From Gimesia benthica (GTDB taxonomy: Bacteria; Planctomycetota; Planctomycetia; Planctomycetales; Planctomycetaceae), in contig NZ_CP043930.1 of assembly GCF_009720525.1 (NCBI RefSeq), forward strand, positions 4,682,501 to 4,746,500: a stretch of DNA of 64,000 nucleotides, read 5' to 3'. Position numbers and translations under genes: made by a program. Shown piece after piece: positions 27,886-34,619 of the stretch. Numbering within the stretch: position 1 is the first letter of the stretch; each line of letters begins with the position of its first letter. The notes beneath the pieces are model-generated. The model was not told where the DNA came from and made no database searches. It saw only the letters and a list, made by a program, of their open reading frames with translations.

Positions 27886-28407
27886 ATGACCAGACAGTTA
27901 CCACAGGCAACGCCAGAGCAGAGACACCGGACGATGTTCATCATCTGGTTTGCCCTGATCATGGGTGTGGTAACCTTCGGAGTGGTCGTGGTCGGAATCC
28001 TGGGAAAGGACGAAGCACCCGGCGACGATCTGCCGCTCCTGACATATGTGGGACTGGGTGCTACAGCGGTCATGCTGGTATTACGCACCTTTGTGCCGGA
28101 TCTGGTAGGACGCAACATGTTCAACCAGGCCATGGAGAGAATTAAAACAGAGAATATTCAGGACGAAGACGAGGTTCTGGCATCCTACGATCAGATTTTC
28201 ATGACTCGGCTGATTGTGGGACTGGCCTTACTGGAAGGAGCGGCGATGCTCAATCTGGTGGCCTACATGACAGAGAGCCAGGTACTTTCGCTTGTGGCTG
28301 TCGGCATATTGCTGCTGGTCATGATTGCTTCAGTACCGACCAAATCAAAACTGGAAGCATGGATTCGCAACCAGATGGAAAACTATAACCTGGAAAACCA
28401 AAACTGA
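27886..28407 (+). CDS. Membrane protein inside the microcompartment operon
   Basis: A 173-residue protein with four likely membrane helices (about residues 17-40, 50-68, 105-125 and 132-150). A short charged region between helices 2 and 3 reads NQAMERIKTENIQDEDEVL, and the tail is amphipathic (SKLEAWIRNQMENYNLENQ). No transporter family recognised. It starts 26 bases after the vertex-protein gene and is followed 70 bases later by the aldehyde dehydrogenase, so it is very likely part of the operon. Microcompartment loci rarely hold such proteins; it may be a permease, a membrane anchor for the organelle or an unrelated regulator. Confidence 0.8.
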   Translation: MTRQLPQATPEQRHRTMFIIWFALIMGVVTFGVVVVGILGKDEAPGDDLPLLTYVGLGATAVMLVLRTFVPDLVGRNMFNQAMERIKTENIQDEDEVLASYDQIFMTRLIVGLALLEGAAMLNLVAYMTESQVLSLVAVGILLLVMIASVPTKSKLEAWIRNQMENYNLENQN

Positions 28408-28477
28408 AATAAAACAGACTGAGTCCGCTACAGGAAACACTCGCTTTCACAGCCGGCGACTCGGGGAGAGATAGATT

Positions 28478-29902
28478 ATGCAGGCGACAGAAGAAGCCAT
28501 TCGCAGTGTCGTTCAGGAAGTGTTATCGCAGCTCAATAACCGGGGTGGCTATGGTTCCGCACCCGCGGGCGGCGATGGCGACTGGGGCGTGTTCAACAGC
28601 GTCGACCAGGCGGTAGCCGCTGCCACCGCAGGTCAGCAGCAGTTGCTCAAGGCCACTCTGGAAGACCGGGCCAAGGCACTCGAAATCGTGCGGCAGATCT
28701 GTGATACCCAGGCGGAAGAACTGGGCCGCATGGAACTCGAAGAGACCAAAATCGGTCGCCTCGATCACAAAATCGAAAAACTGCATCTGATCAAAAGCAT
28801 TCCCGGCATGGAATTCCTCAAGACTGAAGCTGTCTCCGGGGACAACGGGATCAGCCTCACCGAATACGCCCCCTTCGGCGTCATCGGTGCCATCACTCCG
28901 GTAACACACTCCCTGCCGACTCTGGCCTGTAACTTCATCAACATGGTCGCCGCCGGCAACACGCTGGTCGTCAACCCGCACCCCAGCGGAGCGAAAATCG
29001 CCTGCGAAGGAGTGCGTCGCTTCAACCAGGCCATCTACCAGGCGACTGGCCTGCAGAACCTGGTGACCATCGTCGGCAACCCGACCCTGGAAACCGCAGA
29101 CGAAATCTTCAATCACCGCAGTATTCCGCTGCTCGTTGTGACCGGGGGACCGGGTGTAGCCCGTGCTGCTCTGGCCGCTAAGAAGCGGGCTATCGTCGCC
29201 GGACCGGGGAATCCTCCCGTAGTCGTCGATGAAACCGCCGATCTCGACAACGCTGCCAAATCGATCATTATCGGGGCGGCCTACGATAACAACCTGCTCT
29301 GCATCGGCGAAAAAGAAGTCTTCGCCGTCGAAAGTATCTTTGACCAGCTGATGTCAGCCATGGGACGTCATGGCGGATTCCAGCTGAACGCTCAGCAGGT
29401 CGCACAACTCACATCGCTGGCCTTCGCTCCTCCCAAAGAACCGGGCGGACACGCTGTACTCAACCGCGACATGATCGGCAAAGACGCCGCTGTGCTCGCC
29501 GGAATGATCGGTGTTAACGTGCCAGCAGGAACTCAGTTACTTTACGGCGAAACCGATACGAACAACCCCTTCGTGCCTGAAGAGCAGATGATGCCCTTCG
29601 TGCCTTTCGTTCGCTGTCGCAACGCCGATCACGGAATCGAGCTGGCCAAAGAATTCGAACACGGATTCCGGCACACCAGCATGATTCACTCACGCAACAT
29701 TGAAACCATTACCAAAATGGGTCGCGTCATGGACACCACTCTGTTTGTGCAGAATGGTCCCTGTGGAGCAGCCTTGGGCAACGGTGGTGAAGGCTATGGT
29801 TCCTTCAGTATCGCGACACCCACCGGGGAAGGGGTCACCAACCCGCTGACCTTCACCCGCTTCCGTCGTTCCACCACCGTCGGACATTTACGAGTTATCT
29901 AA
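28478..29902 (+). CDS. pduP: CoA-acylating aldehyde dehydrogenase of the microcompartment
   Basis: A 474-residue PduP/EutE-type enzyme that should oxidise lactaldehyde (or propionaldehyde) to the acyl-CoA with NAD. The N-terminal helix [19 protein letters not shown], followed by a Gly/Ala-rich linker, is a typical encapsulation peptide. The catalytic Cys is Cys275 in [14 protein letters not shown]; the NAD-site blocks [12 protein letters not shown] and [13 protein letters not shown] precede it. Start ATG 28478. Product acyl-CoA is the substrate of PduL encoded earlier in the operon. Confidence 0.93.
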   Translation: MQATEEAIRSVVQEVLSQLNNRGGYGSAPAGGDGDWGVFNSVDQAVAAATAGQQQLLKATLEDRAKALEIVRQICDTQAEELGRMELEETKIGRLDHKIEKLHLIKSIPGMEFLKTEAVSGDNGISLTEYAPFGVIGAITPVTHSLPTLACNFINMVAAGNTLVVNPHPSGAKIACEGVRRFNQAIYQATGLQNLVTIVGNPTLETADEIFNHRSIPLLVVTGGPGVARAALAAKKRAIVAGPGNPPVVVDETADLDNAAKSIIIGAAYDNNLLCIGEKEVFAVESIFDQLMSAMGRHGGFQLNAQQVAQLTSLAFAPPKEPGGHAVLNRDMIGKDAAVLAGMIGVNVPAGTQLLYGETDTNNPFVPEEQMMPFVPFVRCRNADHGIELAKEFEHGFRHTSMIHSRNIETITKMGRVMDTTLFVQNGPCGAALGNGGEGYGSFSIATPTGEGVTNPLTFTRFRRSTTVGHLRVI

Positions 29903-29941
29903 GTCACGTTTCGCGGATCACCGCTTCAGGATTGAAATCAT

Positions 29942-30226
29942 ATGTTGACAGGCAGAGTCATCGGACGGGCAACCGCCACTGCAAAGCATCCCAGTCTGGC
30001 AGGCTGGCGACTGCTGCTCGTCCAGACACTGGATATTGATGGCAACGCTGATGGATTTCCTGAACTGGTCATCGATCAACTCGGGTGCGGCAAACACGAT
30101 CTGGTGCTGTTGACATCAGACGGGGCTGCCGTCCGGGACATGGTGGGGGTCGACAATACTCCCATCCGCTGGGCCACCATGGGTGTGCTCGATGAAGATC
30201 AGGTGTCTCCGGGGAAAAAGAAATAA
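29942..30226 (+). CDS. pvmK: BMC-P pentameric vertex protein
   Basis: A 94-residue EutN/CcmL-family protein: LTGRVIGRATATAKHPSLAGW start, then LLLVQTLD and a VIDQLGCGKHDLVLLTSDGAAVR core. It has a Lys-rich C-terminus. The start ATG 29942 lies after AGGATTGAAATCAT. It begins 39 bases after the aldehyde dehydrogenase and its end is four bases from the next gene, showing tight operon packing. Confidence 0.92.
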   Translation: MLTGRVIGRATATAKHPSLAGWRLLLVQTLDIDGNADGFPELVIDQLGCGKHDLVLLTSDGAAVRDMVGVDNTPIRWATMGVLDEDQVSPGKKK

Positions 30227-30230
30227 ACCA

Positions 30231-30919
30231 ATGCAGATTTCTGAAGAACTGGTCAATCAGGTCGTTGCCGATGTCTTGTCGACCCTCTCCCGTCAGGGAC
30301 AGGTCACACAGGCAGCAGGCAGCGGTATGACCCCGGTCAGGAACAGTTCCTCAGTCATCCTGTCAGAGAAAGTCATCACGGCCGACCTGCTCGCAGAGAA
30401 AGCCAAAGGACAGACCGTCATCGGCGTCACCGCAGGGGCCATTCTGACCCCTTCGGCTAAAGATTATCTGCGGGAATACAAAGTCGAGATCCAGCGTGCA
30501 ACAGCCGCTGCTTGCACAAAAGCGAAGCAGGGGGGACCTGGCGGGCGATTGTTCTTAATCGGGCTGGCGTGGTGGAACAGGCTCTGACGAATATCGAACA
30601 GCAGACCGGCGCAAGCTGGTCACAGGAACTGGCAGGTTCTCTGGACGAAGCGGTCCAGGGGGCGGTCAGCAGTTTATGTCGTGCCGATGCTACAGGCGTG
30701 GTCCTGTTTGTCTCGGCAGCAGAGAAAGCAGCCTGCCTGGCGAATCGGAATCAGAAAATCTGTGCCGCCGCCATCCAGGATGTGAATCACCTGCGAACGG
30801 TTGTGTCGCAAATGAGTCCAAACCTCGTTTGTATCAACCCGGACCAGAAATCGTTTATTGAATTGAGAAACCTGATGAAGGCCTTTGTCTCCGCCGGCAC
30901 TCCGCATCCGGAAGTCTAA
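30231..30919 (+). CDS. RpiB-like microcompartment protein with encapsulation helix, broken by a frameshift
   Basis: The frame from ATG 30231 begins with an amphipathic helix (QISEELVNQVVADVLSTLSR) and a short linker, like other cargo-targeting peptides. It continues through ITADLLAEKAKGQTVIGVTAGAI and YLREYKVEI, then becomes nonsense and stops at 30587. The downstream frame (about 30530-30919; EAGGTWRAIVLNRAGVVEQAL onwards) reads into VVLFVSAAEKAACLANRN and QKICAAAIQDVNHLR, resembling a degenerate RpiB/LacAB sugar-phosphate-isomerase half. One extra G in the G6 run at 30530-30535 joins both into about 229 residues. So it is a frameshifted or mis-sequenced cargo protein. In P. limnophila a protein of similar position is of unknown function. 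Confidence 0.75.
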
Positions 30920-30965
30920 GCGGGCTGCAAAGTCGAATTCAGGGAACAACACAGGGAACCAGATT

Positions 30966-31247
30966 ATGAAAATCGCAGAAGTCATCGGCAAAGTGACACT
31001 GTCACGCAAGCATCCGAGTCTGGACGGCGCGCGGTGGATTATCGGGATTCCCTTGAAGAGCGACGAACTGAACACAAACAAGAAAAAGAAAACGGAACCG
31101 TTTGTGATCTACGATGAGTTGGGTGCTTCACCTGGCAGCCTGATTGCTGTCAGTGAAGGAGCGGAAGCAGCAGCTCCCTTTAATCCTGATACCAAACCGA
31201 TCGACGCCTATGTGTCGGCCATCCTGGATCAGGTTGAAGTTTACTAA
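30966..31247 (+). CDS. pvmM: BMC-P pentameric vertex protein, third copy
   Basis: A 93-residue EutN/CcmL-family protein starting at ATG 30966: KIAEVIGKVTLSRKHPSLDG, then RWIIGIPL, FVIYDELGASPGSLIAVSEGAEAA and IDAYVSAILDQVEV. A 15-residue Lys-rich loop (LNTNKKKKTEP) between strands is longer than in the other two vertex proteins. It lies between the RpiB-like gene and the aldolase. Three distinct vertex proteins are usual in planctomycete microcompartments. Confidence 0.92.
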   Translation: MKIAEVIGKVTLSRKHPSLDGARWIIGIPLKSDELNTNKKKKTEPFVIYDELGASPGSLIAVSEGAEAAAPFNPDTKPIDAYVSAILDQVEVY

Positions 31248-31306
31248 TGACCAGTCACACAAACTGAAAACACATACTTTTTAAATTTACGTTGGGAGTC
31301 AAAACC

Positions 31307-32197
31307 ATGTCGAGTCAATGGAACAGTGGAATTCACGACCGGAAACTGAAAGAAGAGATCTGCGAAATCGGACGTCGCGTCTACAACAAAGGCTTCGCGG
31401 CTGCCAACGACGGTAACATCTCGATTCGCGTCGGCGAAAACGAAGTACTCTGCTCACCCACGATGATCTGCAAAGGTTTCATGAATCCCGAAGACATCTG
31501 TGCGGTTGACCTGGATGGCAACCAGATCGCCGGTACCCGCAAGCGTACCAGCGAAATCCTGTTGCACCTTTCGATCATGAAAGAACGTCCCGACGTCAAA
31601 GCCGTCGTGCACTGTCACCCGCCTCACGCGACTGCCTTCGCTGTTGCCCGCGAGCCGATCCCACAGTGTGTGCTGCCCGAAGTCGAAGTCTTCATGGGCG
31701 AAGTACCTATGGCTCCTTACGAAACACCGGGCGGACAGAAATTTGCCGACACCGTACTGCCTTTCCTCAAAGGAGGCACCAACACGATCATCCTGACCGG
31801 CCATGGTACCGTCAGCTTCGGTAAGTCTCTGGAAGACGCTTACTGGAAAACCGAAATCCTGGATGCGTACTGTAAAATTCTGCTGCTCTCCAAGCAGCTC
31901 GGACGCATCAACTACTTTACGGAAAACGAAACCCGCGAACTGCTCGACCTGAAGCAGAAGCTCGGTTTCGATGATCCCCGTTTCCACGTTGAAGACTGTG
32001 ATCTCTGTGGCAACAGCGCCTTCCGGGAAGGTTATACCGAAGGTCTACCGCAGCAGAAAGCGTTTGAGCCAGCTCCCAGTTACCCGGGATACCTGCAGAA
32101 ACCATCGACCCAGCCCGCAGCAGCACCTGCCGGCGGCAACTCAGATCAGCTGATCAAAGCGATCACCGATCAGGTCATGTCAGCCCTGGGACAGTAA
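31307..32197 (+). CDS. pvmN: Class II aldolase (fuculose-/rhamnulose-phosphate type) with C-terminal encapsulation peptide
   Basis: A 296-residue zinc aldolase that should split L-fuculose-1-phosphate or L-rhamnulose-1-phosphate into DHAP and L-lactaldehyde. The family blocks are GFAAANDGNISIRVG, the metal-ligand VVHCHPPHATAFA and GHGTVSFG. The domain ends near residue 225, then comes a Pro/Ala/Gly-rich linker and the terminal helix DQLIKAITDQVMSALGQ, a clear cargo-targeting peptide. ATG 31307 (GGGAG upstream) is used in place of the in-frame TTG 31292. In planctomycetes this aldolase is the signature enzyme of the locus. Confidence 0.93.
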   Translation: MSSQWNSGIHDRKLKEEICEIGRRVYNKGFAAANDGNISIRVGENEVLCSPTMICKGFMNPEDICAVDLDGNQIAGTRKRTSEILLHLSIMKERPDVKAVVHCHPPHATAFAVAREPIPQCVLPEVEVFMGEVPMAPYETPGGQKFADTVLPFLKGGTNTIILTGHGTVSFGKSLEDAYWKTEILDAYCKILLLSKQLGRINYFTENETRELLDLKQKLGFDDPRFHVEDCDLCGNSAFREGYTEGLPQQKAFEPAPSYPGYLQKPSTQPAAAPAGGNSDQLIKAITDQVMSALGQ

Positions 32198-32229
32198 TCC
32201 CGGGCAGTCGTCTCGGGTAAATCACCTGG

Positions 32230-32241
32230 GCAAACGTTTGC
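32230..32241. promoter_or_regulatory. LacI-family-type palindromic operator
   Basis: GCAAACGTTTGC is a perfect 12-base palindrome with the central CG and AAA/TTT arms of LacI/GalR/PurR-family operators. It lies in the 90-base gap between the aldolase and dehydrogenase genes, 46 bases before ATG 32288. A second regulatory input within the operon is inferred; no LacI-family gene is in the window. Confidence 0.4.
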
Positions 32242-32287
32242 AGAATTACTCACAGCTCACTTCGTCATAAATAGAAAAGATTTGATC

Positions 32288-33214
32288 ATGAATGTCAGTA
32301 TTATCGGTGGTGGGGGACTCGTCGGTTCCTGTGCTGCCTTTGCATTACAGGCCGGAGGCATTGTCCGGGAAATCGCTCTGGTAGACGTCAATCAGGAACT
32401 GGTCGAAGGCCAGGCCCTGGACCTGCTGCACGGCAGCTCTCTGACCGCAGATCAGAAGATTTATGCGGGGGGCACCGAACTGGTGAAAGACAGCGATGTG
32501 ATCGTCATCACCGCCGGTCTGCGTCGTAAGCCCGATGAAAGCCGCCTGGATCTGATCAACCGCAACGTTGAACTCTTCAAAAACATTCTGGCTGACGTCA
32601 AACGCGTCGGTACCAAACCCGGGGCGATTGTCTTCGTCGTTTCCAACCCGGTCGACGTGCTGACCTACCTGGCCATGAAAGAACTCGGATTGCCGCCTCA
32701 ACAGGTCATCGGTCTGGGGACCGTTCTCGATACCACCCGGCTTCGCAGCATGCTGGCAGCCCGTCTGGATGTCCCTCCGACACAGGTTTCCACCCTGATT
32801 CTCGGCGAGCACGGTGACAGCATGGTTCCCGTCTGGTCAGCTGCTCAGGTCGGCGGACTCCCTCTGGATAAGTTCCCAGGTGTGAATGCTAGTCTGATTG
32901 CCGAAGTCGAAAAGAAAACTCGTGGCAGCGGAGCTGAAGTCATCAAGAAAAAGGGCGGAGCTGGTTTCGCTGTCGGCGTGAGTATCGCCGATGTCGTGCA
33001 CTGTATTGCCCTCGATCAGCGTCGCATTCTGCCGGTTTCATCTCTGCAGGATGGTGCCTTCGGTCTGCGGGATGTCTGTATTTCGGTTCCGACCGTCATG
33101 GGACGCACCGGCGTCATGCAGCACCTGGAAATCGAACTCTGGCCCAAAGAACAGCTGGCTCTGACTCAGTCCGGCCGGGTTCTGCGGGAAACCGTCGACA
33201 AAGTCCTCGGCTGA
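32288..33214 (+). CDS. NAD-dependent lactate/malate-type dehydrogenase of the microcompartment
   Basis: A 308-residue LDH/MDH-family enzyme. The N-terminal Rossmann motif is IIGGGGLVGSCAAFAL. The substrate loop AGLRRKPDESRLDL is closer to malate than lactate dehydrogenases, and the catalytic His lies in GEHGDSMVPVW. ATG 32288 is used; TTG 32282 is in frame. In the proposed pathway it recycles NADH by reducing an aldehyde or oxoacid, for example lactaldehyde to propanediol or pyruvate to lactate; the exact substrate is not shown by sequence. No clear encapsulation helix is visible. A LacI-type palindrome lies just upstream. Confidence 0.9.
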   Translation: MNVSIIGGGGLVGSCAAFALQAGGIVREIALVDVNQELVEGQALDLLHGSSLTADQKIYAGGTELVKDSDVIVITAGLRRKPDESRLDLINRNVELFKNILADVKRVGTKPGAIVFVVSNPVDVLTYLAMKELGLPPQQVIGLGTVLDTTRLRSMLAARLDVPPTQVSTLILGEHGDSMVPVWSAAQVGGLPLDKFPGVNASLIAEVEKKTRGSGAEVIKKKGGAGFAVGVSIADVVHCIALDQRRILPVSSLQDGAFGLRDVCISVPTVMGRTGVMQHLEIELWPKEQLALTQSGRVLRETVDKVLG

Positions 33215-33287
33215 TTCTCAGCCGGGTGACCACCTGAAGTGTTATATGCGTTCTGCTTTTGCGTTTTGTTTTTGAAATGATTGTGTG

Positions 33288-34505
33288 ATGGAAAAATCTC
33301 TCGACAGGAAGCTTCAGTCAATTCACGCTGACCCCAGCGGCTCGAAAGAGTTTATCATTGCTGATGCCAAAGACGCCGACATGGCCTTCGGCATCGGTGC
33401 CCCTGGACTCTCTCCGGAACGGCACGACCAGGAACTCAAATACAAAACGCTGGCAGAATACCGTCAGCAGATTCGCGAAGTCATCAAGCAGGAAGTGGTC
33501 GACATCGTCCTGATGTCTGCCAGCACCAGCGAAAAACTGACGATCGACGAGCGTCTGTTCGACAACTCACCGATCACACCCGCCGCCCGGGCGAATGACA
33601 CGACCGACGTGCACGTTCCCCGCGGAGGTAAACTGCATCTGCCGCCGGCCAAGCCATTCCGGTCGGCCAGCCTGGATCACATCCAGTGTGGACATCTCGA
33701 TTGTAAGCCTGAAGAACGCGCCTACGGTGCTGACTTGGGTCTTTACTCAGTAACCTTTAATAACAATCTCGAAGAAGACCTCGCGACCCTTGAACGCTAC
33801 AAGGAATTTCGCGAAGAAGCCGAACGCAAGAAGTTCCGCCACTTCCTGGAGATTTTCGATCCGAACATCAGTAACGCGGTCGCCGCAGATCTGGCCCCCG
33901 GTTTCATCAACGACCTGATCGCCCGGACTCTGGCTGGCGTCGCTTCGCCGGGACGCCCCGTCTTTCTGAAGATGGTCTACCACGGTCCGCGGGCCATGGA
34001 AGAACTGGTTGCCTATGATCCGCACCTCGTTGTCGGTATTCTCGGCGGTTCAGCAGGGACCACGCTTGATGCCTTCCAGCTGATCTACGATGCCCGGAAA
34101 TACGGAGCCCGTGTCGCCCTCTTTGGTCGCAAGATCAACCAGGCCGAACATCAGCTCGCCTTCATTCAGTTTCTGCGTTACCTGGTCGAAGACAAAATCC
34201 AACCCGCAGATGCCGTCAAAGCCTATCACGGCGTTCTGCAGGAACTGGGCATTAAACCGCACCGCGATCTCGAAACCGATCTGACTTACCAGACCGCCGT
34301 GATGAGCTATGGCGGTGAAGACGGCAAAACCTTCAGCTTTCCGGAGAAGAAAGCAGGTGGCAAGCCAGCGACCCCATCCGCAGAGAAACCAGCGGCTACA
34401 CCCGCAGCAGGGAAGACTCCGGAAGCTCCGAATTTCGCAGCCATGAGTTCCGCAGAAAAGCTGGCCTATCATCAGGCACGCCTGAACCGCATGTTCGGTA
34501 ACTAA
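33288..34505 (+). CDS. Unknown 405-residue protein with possible C-terminal targeting helix
   Basis: ATG 33288 is preferred over the overlapping GTG 33285. The protein has a TIM-barrel-like middle (about residues 130-340; RHFLEIFDPNIS, PVFLKMVYHGPRAMEEL, VVGILGGSAGTTLDAFQLIY, GARVALFGRKINQAEHQ). It may belong to an aldolase-like fold, but no family was recognised with confidence. About residues 350-385 are a Pro/Ala/Lys-rich linker, and the last 18 residues (SAEKLAYHQARLNRMFG) form an amphipathic helix, which is the usual layout of an encapsulated cargo. It ends the operon, 30 bases before a strong terminator. A role with fucose/rhamnose intermediates is inferred only from position. Confidence 0.8.
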   Translation: MEKSLDRKLQSIHADPSGSKEFIIADAKDADMAFGIGAPGLSPERHDQELKYKTLAEYRQQIREVIKQEVVDIVLMSASTSEKLTIDERLFDNSPITPAARANDTTDVHVPRGGKLHLPPAKPFRSASLDHIQCGHLDCKPEERAYGADLGLYSVTFNNNLEEDLATLERYKEFREEAERKKFRHFLEIFDPNISNAVAADLAPGFINDLIARTLAGVASPGRPVFLKMVYHGPRAMEELVAYDPHLVVGILGGSAGTTLDAFQLIYDARKYGARVALFGRKINQAEHQLAFIQFLRYLVEDKIQPADAVKAYHGVLQELGIKPHRDLETDLTYQTAVMSYGGEDGKTFSFPEKKAGGKPATPSAEKPAATPAAGKTPEAPNFAAMSSAEKLAYHQARLNRMFGN

Positions 34506-34534
34506 CTTCCGGACGCAGTCTGTTGAGACATCAG

Positions 34535-34582
34535 AGCAGGCGGCTTAGAATACACGCAGGTATTCAGCCGCCTGCTTTTTTA
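34535..34582 (+). terminator. Rho-independent terminator of the microcompartment operon
   Basis: AGCAGGCGGC (34535-34544) pairs with GCCGCCTGCT (34567-34576), and GAATAC (34548-34553) with GTATTC (34560-34565) extends the hairpin. TTTTTT follows. It lies 30 bases after the last operon gene and just before the next gene. Confidence 0.9.
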
Positions 34583-34619
34583 TTTCAGACAGTATTCAGT
34601 CAACACAAGGTCCAGTCGC

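Noticed and set aside
30183-30230. Upstream in-frame extension of the RpiB-like gene
   Set aside because: It lies within the vertex-protein gene end, and ATG 30231 starts directly at the targeting helix.
33208-33224. Hairpin CGGCTGA-TTC-TCAGCCG at the dehydrogenase stop codon
   Set aside because: Short stem with no T-run immediately after; not called a terminator because the operon continues to the next gene.
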